A stretch of 5,915 nt of DNA from an uncultured Dorea sp. (GTDB taxonomy: Bacteria > Bacillota > Clostridia > Lachnospirales > Lachnospiraceae): positions 25,592 to 31,506 of the forward strand of contig CAJULU010000052.1 in the NCBI GenBank assembly GCA_910587575.1, given 5' to 3'. Positions 1 through 5,645 of the stretch are shown one piece after another. The first letter of the stretch is position 1, and every line of letters begins with the position of its first letter. The position numbers were made by a program, and so were the translations under genes. The notes beneath the pieces are model-generated. The model worked only from the letters and a program-made list of their open reading frames with translations, was not told where the DNA came from and made no database searches.

Positions 1-329
1 CGGGCGGACGCCAGTGGTTCGAGGAAGTGAAGGAAATCATTTACGGAAATTATCTGTTCGTGAAAGAGACCTTTGCAAAGGAACTGCCTGAAATAGTGGT
101 ATCTCCTCTTGAGGGAACTTATCTGTGCTGGATTGACATGAAAGCATATGTAAATCCAGAGGAAATGAAGGATTTTATGCAGAAAAAATGCCGTCTTGCA
201 CTGGATTACGGCGACTGGTTCGGCGGAGAGCGTTTCTCTTCCTTCGTTCGGATGAACCTTGCCACTTCCCGTGAGAATGTGGAAAAGGCCGTAAACGCAA
301 TCATCGCAGGATGCCGGGCCGGCGTCTGA
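1..329 (+). CDS. MalY/PatB-type PLP-dependent C-S lyase / aminotransferase, 3' end only
   Basis: C-terminal 109 residues of a fold-type I PLP enzyme; the frame is open from base 3 and runs off the left edge, so the PLP lysine and most of the large domain are outside. What is visible matches the small domain of MalY/PatB cystathionine beta-lyases: the EGTYLCWIDM strand, then LDYGDWFGGE and FVRMNLATSRENVEKAV. The Arg in FVRMNLA sits where this family binds the substrate carboxylate. Family members cleave cystathionine or cysteine conjugates to pyruvate, ammonia and a thiol in the cytoplasm, but the fragment cannot separate a lyase from a true aminotransferase. The GTG at 27 is an internal Val codon, not a start. 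The gene ends in TGA and is followed within about 20 bp by a broken gene, so its original downstream context may be lost. Confidence 0.85.
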   Translation, partial: GGRQWFEEVKEIIYGNYLFVKETFAKELPEIVVSPLEGTYLCWIDMKAYVNPEEMKDFMQKKCRLALDYGDWFGGERFSSFVRMNLATSRENVEKAVNAIIAGCRAGV

Positions 330-345
330 TATTCTTTGCAGATGA

Positions 346-875
346 ATCCCGAAGCATTTCACATTAGTAACCCGGAAGGCAGCAATTGACAAGAAACACC
401 TGGAAGCTTCTATGTACTTTCAGCAGGAAGAGTGGGGAAAAGCAGCACAACTGACAGAACAGAAAGTCCTGTCGGAAAGCAGCACCGGCCAGCCCTCTCT
501 GTACACTCTGACAGAACTGGCAATACGGGAGGACCGCACCTTAGATGCCGAACAGATCGCCGATATTGCCAGACAGATCACGGATCTGTTCGGCTTATGG
601 GAATGCAGCACTTATATTGCAGATTTCCAGCTGGCTGTGTACGGCAGGATGTTGACGGATGCATTGCCGCCTTGCGTAATCTGCTGCCGGCGCTTGGTAA
701 AACATGGAAACCGGAACGTTCTCCCCTGTACCGCCATCTTCCGCTGAGAGAAGTGAACACCGGGCAGATCATGCGTCTCGGAATTCTGAACGACCTGAAG
801 GATCCGGAAAACCACGCATACGACTTTCTGCGTGGTTTTCCGGAGGTACAGGCATTACTGGAACAATACCGTTAG
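346..875 (+). pseudogene. Remnant of a regulator-like protein, N-terminally truncated and frameshifted
   Basis: Coding-like sequence begins without a start codon just after a TGA at 343-345 and reads in frame 1 (…AAIDKKHLEASMYFQQEEW…) to about 645. It then continues in frame 3 (…DVDGCIAALRNLLPAL…, SPLYRHLP, YDFLRGFPEVQALLEQYR) to a TAG at 873-875. One extra base near 643-645 (for example GGC CAG or GGG CAG) would join the two parts as YGQDVDG, giving about 176 residues. The helical, TPR-like character and the SPLYRHLP segment resemble, from memory, the C-terminal half of Lachnospiraceae XRE-family regulators. No helix-turn-helix is present, because the upstream space is the aminotransferase gene. 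An ATG at 412 with a weak TGGAAG in front could start a short product, but the coding character already runs through upstream of it. The family assignment is tentative; the broken state is well supported. Confidence 0.6.
803..844. terminator. Candidate bidirectional intrinsic terminator (perfect 16-bp inverted repeat)
   Basis: Arms 803-818 (TCCGGAAAACCACGCA) and 829-844 are exact reverse complements around a 10-nt loop. The core is AAAA-CCACGCA-loop-TGCGTGG-TTTT, so each strand reads a GC stem followed by four Us. It lies 39 bp past the proC stop on the - strand and at the tail of the + strand remnant, which is where convergent genes usually share a terminator. The U tract is short and runs into CCGG, so it may be weak. 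The left half still encodes the end of the remnant protein (ENHAYDFLRGFPE). Confidence 0.55.
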
Positions 876-882
876 GAAAAGC

Positions 883-1677
883 CTACATTCCCTTTGACAT
901 CTCTTCACAGACCTTCATGGCCTCAAAGACTGCACTTCGGAAACCACGCTCTTCCAGCACACGAACCGCTTCAATCGTTGTTCCTGCCGGGGAACATACC
1001 ATATCCTTTAATTCTCCCGGATGTTTCCCGGTCTCCAGTACCATCTTCGCACTTCCAAGAACTGCCTGTGCGGCAAACTGGTAAGCCTGGGGCCTTGGCA
1101 TCCCGCCGGAAACCGCTGCATCCGCCATAGCTTCAATCAGCATAAACACATATGCCGGGGAACTGCCGCTGACAGAAACCACGGCATCCATCAGACGCTC
1201 CGGAACAATCTCCACACGGCTGAAACTCTCCAGAAGCGTACGCACATATGCAGTCTCTTCTTCGGTCATATGCTCGTTAGGGCAGGCCGCCGTCATGCCT
1301 TCTCCCACCAGCGCAGGTGTGTTCGGCATAGTACGGACGATTTTTACATCCCTGCCGAACTGCTCCTTCAGCCATGCCAGGGTCTTTCCCGGCGCTATGG
1401 TAATTACAATCTGATTGTCACGGATGCCGTCACGGATCTCATGGATGACATCTGCATAAAACTGCGGCTTCACAGATAATACGATTACCTCCGCTTTCTC
1501 AACCACTTCCTGGTTGCTGCCGGTTACATGGATGCCAAACTGGCTCTTTGTCCTCTCTCTTCCCGTTGCAGATAAATCCGCACCAATCATCTCCTCTGCC
1601 GGGATAATCTGTTTCTTAATAATTCCTCCCATAATGGCTGACGCCATGTTTCCAGTACCAATAAATCCTATTTTCAT
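883..1677 (-). CDS. proC: Pyrroline-5-carboxylate reductase
   Basis: Cytoplasmic NAD(P)H-dependent enzyme that reduces L-delta1-pyrroline-5-carboxylate to L-proline, the last step of proline synthesis. The 264-residue length is typical. The N-terminal Rossmann motif is GFIGTGNMA (residues 4-12). Other family landmarks are SVKPQ (68-72), RTMPNTPALVGEG (115-127), VSGSSPAYVF (169-178) and the P5CR signature LKDMVCSPAGTTIEAVRVLE (223-242). The usual ITIAAG is here ITIAPG (92-97), a small departure. The start at 1677 is chosen because AAGGAAGG stands 8 bases upstream and the Rossmann strand begins at once; the frame stays open to an ATG at 1734, but that extension is AT-rich leader holding palindromes. 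The gene lies downstream of the OCD-family gene (126-bp gap) and has its own promoter. ProC homologues sometimes reduce other cyclic imines, so substrate is inferred. Confidence 0.96.
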   Translation of the reverse strand: MKIGFIGTGNMASAIMGGIIKKQIIPAEEMIGADLSATGRERTKSQFGIHVTGSNQEVVEKAEVIVLSVKPQFYADVIHEIRDGIRDNQIVITIAPGKTLAWLKEQFGRDVKIVRTMPNTPALVGEGMTAACPNEHMTEEETAYVRTLLESFSRVEIVPERLMDAVVSVSGSSPAYVFMLIEAMADAAVSGGMPRPQAYQFAAQAVLGSAKMVLETGKHPGELKDMVCSPAGTTIEAVRVLEERGFRSAVFEAMKVCEEMSKGM

Positions 1678-1685
1678 CTCAAACA

Positions 1686-1693
1686 CCTTCCTT
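1686..1693 (-). promoter_or_regulatory. Ribosome binding site of proC
   Basis: On the - strand AAGGAAGG lies 8 bases before the ATG at 1677. It fixes this start over the in-frame ATG at 1734. Confidence 0.8.
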
Positions 1694-1704
1694 AGTTCTG
1701 TTTT

Positions 1705-1716
1705 TTTGTATACAAA
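1705..1716. promoter_or_regulatory. Palindromic operator candidate, proximal copy
   Basis: TTTGTATACAAA is a perfect 12-bp palindrome in the proC leader, between the predicted transcript start and the ribosome binding site. With the distal copy it forms a 12-bp direct repeat (TTTTGTATACAA at 1704-1715 and 1723-1734). The TTGTATACAA form resembles operators of GntR-family repressors as I recall them. No cognate regulator gene is in the window. Confidence 0.55.
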
Positions 1717-1724
1717 TCTACATT

Positions 1725-1734
1725 TTGTATACAA
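1725..1734. promoter_or_regulatory. Palindromic operator candidate, distal copy
   Basis: A second perfect TTGTATACAA palindrome, centred 19 bp from the first, or close to two helical turns. It falls roughly at +8 to +17 of the predicted proC transcript, where a bound dimer would block promoter escape. Confidence 0.55.
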
Positions 1735-1748
1735 TTTATATTATACTG

Positions 1749-1777
1749 ACTATAACACAGGTTTTTTGTTCCGTCAA
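1749..1777 (-). promoter_or_regulatory. Sigma-A-type promoter of proC
   Basis: On the - strand, TTGACG (1777-1772) and TATAGT (1754-1749) are separated by exactly 17 bp; each matches the consensus hexamer at 5 of 6 positions. Transcription would start near 1742 and give a leader of about 65 nt carrying both palindromes and the proC ribosome binding site. This means proC need not depend on read-through from the dehydratase/OCD genes. Confidence 0.75.
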
Positions 1778-1803
1778 TCGGTTTCCATAAACTTTTCTGC
1801 CTT

Positions 1804-2784
1804 TTAAGAATTCCACTCCGTACCGATCCCGGCTTTGTCATAGATCTCCCTGGCTGCGACTAAATCCTGGGCCGCAACGCCGACCGACTTGAATACGATA
1901 ATCTCCTCATCGTTCTCCCGGCCTTTCACCTCACCCTTTATCACACTTCCCAGATCGCCGGTAAAATCATCCTTCGTGATCGTACCGTCTTCCAGCGGAA
2001 TCAGAATATCTCCTGCCTCTGACAGCACCGCTTCCTCCGAATCAAAATAAATCTTGGATGCACGTGTCAGCACCACTGGGTCCATCTCCTGCATGTGGGG
2101 CTGGTAAGAGCCGATGCAGCTGATGGTTGCGCCTTTCTTTACCTTTGCCCCGTCAAATACCGGCTGATCTGCCGGAGTTGCCGTAATAATGAGGTCGGCG
2201 TCCTGGATTGCCTCATCGGAAGACCTGGCCGGCAGGATTCTGGTTTTGTAGTGTTCCATCTCTTCCTGCATCCGCTTTACAAATGCCTCCGTCCGGTCAT
2301 AGTGCAGTCCGTATACCCGTACTTCTTCTAATTTCCGGGCCTCAAGCATTGCCTCAAGCTGTGCTGCTCCCTGCCCGCCTGTTCCAATCAGAGCGCCAGT
2401 CTTACATTCTTTCCTGGCCAATACGTCGAACGCTGCCCCGGATGCTGCTCCGGTACGGATCTGTGTCACGCAGATACCGTCCATAAGAGACTGCACAACG
2501 CCCGTCTTGCCGTCAATCAGCATAACCTGTGCAGGCAGGGATGGTAATCCCTGATCTATGTTGTGTGGAAATACATTGACAATCTTAAGGGACGCCGTAT
2601 CCATCTCCTCTACATAAGCAGGCATAAACAGAAAACAGCCGTCCTGCTCTGGCGCCTGGATGTTGGTGCGTAAGGGGGCGTTGCATTTTCCGTCCACCAA
2701 TAACTGAAACGCTCTCTTATTCGCCTCGATGGCATCTCTCATTGTAAATACTTTTCTGATATCTTCTTTTGATAGCAGTAACAT
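1804..2784 (-). CDS. Ornithine cyclodeaminase / mu-crystallin family NAD(P)-dependent reductase
   Basis: A 326-residue member of the OCD/mu-crystallin superfamily, which includes ornithine cyclodeaminase, ketimine (pyrroline/piperideine-2-carboxylate) reductases and alanine dehydrogenase-like enzymes. Visible features: substrate-site Lys 67 in SLKIVNVFP, Arg 110 in TQIRTGAASG, the dinucleotide loop IGTGGQGAAQ (133-142), IGSYQPHMQEMD (224-235), YFDSEEAVLSEAGDI (246-260) and the terminal FKSVGVAAQDLVAA (298-311). True ornithine cyclodeaminases carry GGDCPGKTE with a catalytic Asp where this protein has GSYQPHMQE, as in mu-crystallin and ketimine reductases. I therefore infer an imine reductase or amino-acid dehydrogenase rather than an ornithine cyclodeaminase. 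The start at 2784 is set by AGGAGG 6 bases upstream and by the homology start; the open frame back to 2898 overlaps the dehydratase and is not used. It lies 37 bp after the dehydratase, probably in one transcript. Confidence 0.9.
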   Translation of the reverse strand: MLLLSKEDIRKVFTMRDAIEANKRAFQLLVDGKCNAPLRTNIQAPEQDGCFLFMPAYVEEMDTASLKIVNVFPHNIDQGLPSLPAQVMLIDGKTGVVQSLMDGICVTQIRTGAASGAAFDVLARKECKTGALIGTGGQGAAQLEAMLEARKLEEVRVYGLHYDRTEAFVKRMQEEMEHYKTRILPARSSDEAIQDADLIITATPADQPVFDGAKVKKGATISCIGSYQPHMQEMDPVVLTRASKIYFDSEEAVLSEAGDILIPLEDGTITKDDFTGDLGSVIKGEVKGRENDEEIIVFKSVGVAAQDLVAAREIYDKAGIGTEWNS

Positions 2785-2790
2785 GTTCTT

Positions 2791-2796
2791 CCTCCT
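2791..2796 (-). promoter_or_regulatory. Ribosome binding site of the OCD-family gene
   Basis: A perfect AGGAGG on the - strand, 6 bases before the ATG at 2784, decides the start. No promoter is apparent in the 37-bp gap to the dehydratase. Confidence 0.85.
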
Positions 2797-2821
2797 ATAT
2801 CTGATCTTCTCTATGTAATTT

Positions 2822-3193
2822 TTAATCATGAAACCGGGCGGAGAGATCCCAGGGCTGCATTGCCCCGCCTTCTTCCGCCGGCCGGCACATCCTTGCAAAG
2901 ATGTTCAGACAGCCCTTCTCCTCCTTAAGCGGCGGGCATGTCCAGTTCTCTCTCCGTCCTTCCAGTTCCTCATCCGGCACCAGCAGCGATACTTCACCCT
3001 TTGGAATATCAATGACAATCTCGTCTCCTTCTTCCACAAGGGCAATATTCCCTCCGTCATACGCTTCCGGCGATACATGTCCGATGATTGCGCCGTAATT
3101 GAAACCGGAAAACCGGGCATCCGAAATCAGTCCGACACTCTTATGCAGTCCCAGACCAATCAGAGCATCAATACTAAGCATCAGTTCCTTCAT
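2822..3193 (-). CDS. IlvD/Edd-family dehydratase, C-terminal part (separate frame)
   Basis: These 123 residues are the C-terminal domain of the dehydratase begun at 4491: MKELMLSIDALIGLGL, then the family signature LISDARFSGFNYGAIIGHVSPEA (residues 22-44) with the Ser of RFSG (29) at the position of the catalytic base. GDEIVIDIPKGEVSLLV and the PAEEGGAM ending follow. Its ATG overlaps the upstream stop as ATGA, and AAAGGGG lies 7 bases before it. Coupled re-initiation is therefore formally possible, but that same stretch is just the codons for the family's Lys-Gly-Gly motif. Alone it is not a known functional unit. It was most likely one protein with the upstream part. Confidence 0.75.
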   Translation of the reverse strand: MKELMLSIDALIGLGLHKSVGLISDARFSGFNYGAIIGHVSPEAYDGGNIALVEEGDEIVIDIPKGEVSLLVPDEELEGRRENWTCPPLKEEKGCLNIFARMCRPAEEGGAMQPWDLSARFHD

Positions 3194-4491
3194 ACCAGCG
3201 CCCCTTTACATCCCTCATACCGGATTACAATGATATCGCCCGGCACAATCTTCCCGGACTGGATGGCCTCAAATGCTTCCCTGTCACCATCGAACACCTT
3301 CGCTTTTCCCTTCATATACTTCACTTCATCATACACGGCCGTCGGCCTTACAATCGCTCCGTTCGGGGACAGATTGCCTCTCAGAATCTTAAGCCCCGGC
3401 TCATTGGACAGCGGGTTCTCCAGAGAGTGGATGACTTTATTCTCCTGAGCCTTCACTCTGGAAAGAATCTCCGACCATGGACACCCATACATGCTCGGCA
3501 CATCCGTGTATAACTTTCCTTCCAGCATCTTCATCACATTGAGAACCCCGCCTGCATAATGGAAATCTACCACCGTATACAGCCCGCTTGGTATCACGGC
3601 GTTAATACATTTAATTTCATCCGCATATTTTTCAAAATCTTCCAGCGTAAGCCGGATTCCTAATTCATATGCGTAGGACAACAGGTGAAGCACGGCATTG
3701 GTGGATCCTGCAACCGCCAGATCAAACATGATAGCATTCTGAAGTGTTTCTTTCGTGATCAGTTCCGACGGCTTCCTTCCTGTCTTCGCAAGTTCTACCG
3801 CATATTTTCCTGCCTCCCTTGCTTTTCTAAGCTTCCCATTGTCGGAGGCCGGAATGGTCGAAGTACCCGGCAGTACCAGATTCAGCACTTCCCCCAGCAT
3901 CTGCATGGTATTTGCCGTTCCCATAGACGGACATGCACCGAAAGACGGGCAGACACTGTCCTCCATCTCCATCAGTTCTTCTTCCTGTGCGCCGGAAAAT
4001 CTTGCGGAATCCAGATCTGCTTCAACCACGGTCTTTCCGCAGTACCGGCCAGGCTGCATGGAACCGCCGGTGATGACCATGGACGGAAGATCGAGACGCA
4101 TTGCCGCCAGATAGCAGCCGGCGATAATGTTGTCACAGGTGGCGATCATAGCCAGCCCATCGAAATTGTGGACGCGCGTGACAAACTCCACAGACATTGC
4201 CACTATGTCACGCCCCACCTGCTCATATTTTAACTCTTCTGCTCCATTCGCTATGTTCCCGCAGGTTGCCGGGATTCCGAACTCGACCGGAATCCCGCCT
4301 GCCGCCCAGATTCCTTCCTTAACCGCCTCTGCAATCTGCCGCAGATGGGCGGAGCCTGGCGAGCCCGCCATGTATGAATTCGGCACGCCGATATGTGGTT
4401 TCCTGCGGATATCCTTGTCGGAATAGCCGGCGGCCTTCATCATCACGCGCCGGTGGGCTGCTTCTGCCCCGTTCCAATATTCTGTTCCCAT
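3190..4491 (-). CDS. IlvD/Edd-family dehydratase, N-terminal part (433 residues)
   Basis: Fe-S dehydratase family that converts 2,3-dihydroxy or sugar acids to 2-keto acids. Landmarks: IGVPNSYMAGSPGSAHLR (34-51), FGIPATCGNIANGAEEL (71-87), MIATCDNIIAG (115-125), DSVCPSFGACPSMGTANTMQ (178-197), DLAVAGSTNAVLHLL (257-271), HYAGGV (311-316), LRGNLSPNGAIV (370-381) and the truncated RYEGCKG (424-430). Cluster cysteines 119 and 187 are present; position 45 is Ser-Pro-Gly-Ser, as in 4Fe-4S-type members, with no third Cys there. Against E. coli IlvD the stretch 71-102 aligns without gaps, and the Mg2+ ligand Asp is Gly 78, while the Lys of CDK is Asn 121. This is therefore unlikely to be the valine-pathway IlvD, and its substrate is unknown. 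The start at 4491 has AAGGAAGGAG 8 bases upstream. The frame stops early at 3190 (see the whole-gene entry). Confidence 0.85.
   Translation of the reverse strand: MGTEYWNGAEAAHRRVMMKAAGYSDKDIRRKPHIGVPNSYMAGSPGSAHLRQIAEAVKEGIWAAGGIPVEFGIPATCGNIANGAEELKYEQVGRDIVAMSVEFVTRVHNFDGLAMIATCDNIIAGCYLAAMRLDLPSMVITGGSMQPGRYCGKTVVEADLDSARFSGAQEEELMEMEDSVCPSFGACPSMGTANTMQMLGEVLNLVLPGTSTIPASDNGKLRKAREAGKYAVELAKTGRKPSELITKETLQNAIMFDLAVAGSTNAVLHLLSYAYELGIRLTLEDFEKYADEIKCINAVIPSGLYTVVDFHYAGGVLNVMKMLEGKLYTDVPSMYGCPWSEILSRVKAQENKVIHSLENPLSNEPGLKILRGNLSPNGAIVRPTAVYDEVKYMKGKAKVFDGDREAFEAIQSGKIVPGDIIVIRYEGCKGALV
3201..3204 (-). other. Frameshift site: G4 run (C4 on +) inside the Lys-Gly-Gly motif
   Basis: Read on the - strand as AAA GGG GCG CTG GTA TGA. 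With five Gs it would be AAA GGG GGC GCT GGT ATG AAG, that is KGGAGMK. A one-base change in this short homopolymer alone explains the split of the dehydratase. Confidence 0.7.
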
Positions 4492-5645
4492 AAGAAATTC
4501 TCCTTCCTTTTCATCTCTTCCATTTCTTTCCTTAAACGCTCAATCTCCCGCTGTTGACATACAATCTTTTCCTGTTGGCATTGCTCCTTTTTCTTCAGAC
4601 TTTGGTTTTCTTCTTCTCTGCATCTATCTCTTTCCTCCCAGCGCTTATTCTCTTCCCTCCAGCGCTTATCCTTTTCTTTCCAGCGCTTGTTCTCTTCCTT
4701 CCAGGGCTTATCCTTTTCTTTCCAGCGCTTGTTCTCTTTCTGCAGTTCATCAATCATATACTGCACCGTATTCCTGTCTAACTCATACAATTCCTTTGAA
4801 AACATTCCCATCACCTGCTCTATATTCTGGCATATCTCATAGATCTGCCCATACATCGGCTTGAATTCCGGATACTTCTCTATCAACGCAATGATATCCT
4901 CCGGATCGTCGCTGCTCAGAAACGTAAGCCATCCGTCCAGCTTCTTTTTGATACCTTTATTTTGATGGTTTTCCTTATAGATGTCAAGTGCCACAAAGAT
5001 ATATCTCTGTAAAAGATTCAATCTCATTCCTGTATTGGATTTCTGCTGAAACTTATGGACATATTGATTGGGATACTGATGAAATTCTGATGTGCTTTTC
5101 TCAAACAGCACTATCGTATAGACATTAGAAATTTGTTGATATGAAAATGCTTTTTTTGCCGTCTTTTTCCTTACCTGCCTGTATTCCTGTAGTAATAAAT
5201 CGGCAGAATAGCAGGCGCTCCGTTGTCCGGGAAACCTATATCCTACCCTTTGTATCTCCACATTGACCACGCTTTTGTCCGACAACTGCACCAGGAAGTC
5301 CATGATTAACAATGATGTCTCATCCGATATCCGGGTATTGTCATTGGGAAATACCTTCAAAAGCTTTACCTTCTTCTCCAACAGCAGGGATATTAGTTCT
5401 TCAATTCGTTCTGGATATACTTCCGGATCCAGGACTGCTTTTATACAGAAATCATATAGTGTCTTCACTCCCTTTACCCCTGTACAGAAATCCAGGAATT
5501 CTTCCTGCCTCTTTTCTTCCCATCTCTGGAACATCTTTTCCAGCTTTTCGTTATGATGGATTTCTTCCAAGATCTGTTCCCGGCTTTGGAGCATTGGAAA
5601 ATACTTCCACAGTTTATTGGTCAAATACCTCCCCTCCCCCTTCAT
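4443..5645 (-). CDS. PD-(D/E)XK nuclease-family transposase-like protein with heptad-repeat tail
   Basis: A 400-residue protein, or 393 if the TTG at 5624 is used. The N-terminal two thirds match the PD-(D/E)XK nuclease-family 'transposase' (PDDEXK_2/Rpn-like) proteins that occur in many copies in Clostridia. A nuclease-core-like pattern is visible: LLIMDFLVQL with Asp 116, then SVVNVEIQRVG with Glu 130 and Gln 132 (an E-x-Q variant). FPGQRSACYSADLL and VYTIVLFEKS follow. Such proteins are linked to recombination-promoting endonuclease activity; function here is inferred. Residues about 300-380 are a charged coiled coil of seven-residue units (KRWKEKD/KRWKEEN). The last 20 residues (…NFLWEQNIGTGQKQPTGA) go beyond the end of the neighbouring paralogue and are encoded by the ribosome binding site and first codons of the dehydratase, a 49-bp overlap. 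The natural stop may have been lost in a recombination event. It follows a tandem paralogue by 57 bp. Confidence 0.8.
   Translation of the reverse strand: MKGEGRYLTNKLWKYFPMLQSREQILEEIHHNEKLEKMFQRWEEKRQEEFLDFCTGVKGVKTLYDFCIKAVLDPEVYPERIEELISLLLEKKVKLLKVFPNDNTRISDETSLLIMDFLVQLSDKSVVNVEIQRVGYRFPGQRSACYSADLLLQEYRQVRKKTAKKAFSYQQISNVYTIVLFEKSTSEFHQYPNQYVHKFQQKSNTGMRLNLLQRYIFVALDIYKENHQNKGIKKKLDGWLTFLSSDDPEDIIALIEKYPEFKPMYGQIYEICQNIEQVMGMFSKELYELDRNTVQYMIDELQKENKRWKEKDKPWKEENKRWKEKDKRWREENKRWEERDRCREEENQSLKKKEQCQQEKIVCQQREIERLRKEMEEMKRKENFLWEQNIGTGQKQPTGA
4500..4509 (-). promoter_or_regulatory. Ribosome binding site of the dehydratase
   Basis: AAGGAAGGAG on the - strand ends 8 bases before the ATG at 4491. 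It lies inside the reading frame of the upstream nuclease-family gene, and no dedicated promoter is evident between the two. Confidence 0.75.
4638..4742 (-). repeat. Five tandem 21-bp units encoding coiled-coil heptads
   Basis: Units begin at 4638, 4659, 4680, 4701 and 4722, each starting CCAGCGCTT on the + strand (CCAGGGCTT in one). On the - strand they encode alternating NKRWKEK and DKRWREE-type heptads. The 21-bp period means unit gain or loss keeps the frame, so tail length may vary between strains and copies. Confidence 0.85.
4708..4748 (-). repeat. 41-bp exact direct repeat, copy 1
   Basis: Bases 4708-4748 are identical to 5874-5914, near the right edge, in the tail of the adjacent paralogue. 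The repeat encodes the ELQKENKRWKEKD segment in both genes and is a possible site for recombination between the tandem copies. Confidence 0.8.
5628..5642 (-). promoter_or_regulatory. Polypurine ribosome binding site suggesting a TTG start
   Basis: AAGGGGGAGGGGAGG on the - strand lies directly before TAT TTG. GGGGGAGG (5640-5633) is 8 bases from the TTG at 5624, which opens LTNKLWKYFP, close to where I recall related proteins starting. The ATG at 5645 has no clear ribosome binding site in front and would translate this tract as KGEGR. Confidence 0.5.

Larger units (their letters stand above)
2822..4491 (-). pseudogene. IlvD/Edd-family dehydratase, whole gene interrupted by a one-base frameshift
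   Basis: The two open frames together span 556 residues, the normal length for dihydroxy-acid and sugar-acid dehydratases. The first frame ends …RYEGCKGALV-stop and the second opens MKELML…. Adding one base to the C4 run at 3201-3204 gives RYEGCKG-GAGMKELML, which is the family motif RYEGPKGGPGMxE. The break thus falls inside a conserved motif and separates the Fe-S half from the domain with the catalytic Ser. Either the gene is newly broken, or the base was lost in sequencing, or the run slips. Apart from the frameshift there are no other stops or gaps, which argues against long decay. Confidence 0.8.

Noticed and set aside
386..416. TTGACA-like box as a promoter in front of the regulator remnant
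   Set aside because: At 17 bp spacing the -10 would be TCTATG, a poor match, and the stretch lies within coding-like sequence of the remnant.
1678..1734. N-terminal extension of ProC to the ATG at 1734
   Set aside because: The 19 extra codons cover the palindromic leader, the ATG at 1677 has a strong ribosome binding site, and the Rossmann motif begins at residue 4 from there.
1741..1803. Terminator between the OCD-family gene and proC
   Set aside because: Only a 3-bp CCG/CGG pairing and a run that is part of the promoter spacer were found, with no stable stem followed by Us in the - direction.
2785..2898. N-terminal extension of the OCD-family protein
   Set aside because: It overlaps the dehydratase end in another frame and has no family similarity; a perfect AGGAGG marks the ATG at 2784.
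3190..3210. Programmed -1 ribosomal frameshift in the dehydratase
   Set aside because: The local codons AAA GGG GCG do not form a slippery heptamer: both re-pairings in the -1 frame would mismatch. A missing base in the C4 run explains the case better.
3685..4426. Long + strand open frames opposite the dehydratase
   Set aside because: They are antisense shadows of a conserved gene; their translations show no domain character and no ribosome binding sites were noted.
4638..4742. Short-repeat array as a CRISPR
   Set aside because: The units are contiguous 21-bp repeats with no spacers, in frame with a coiled coil.
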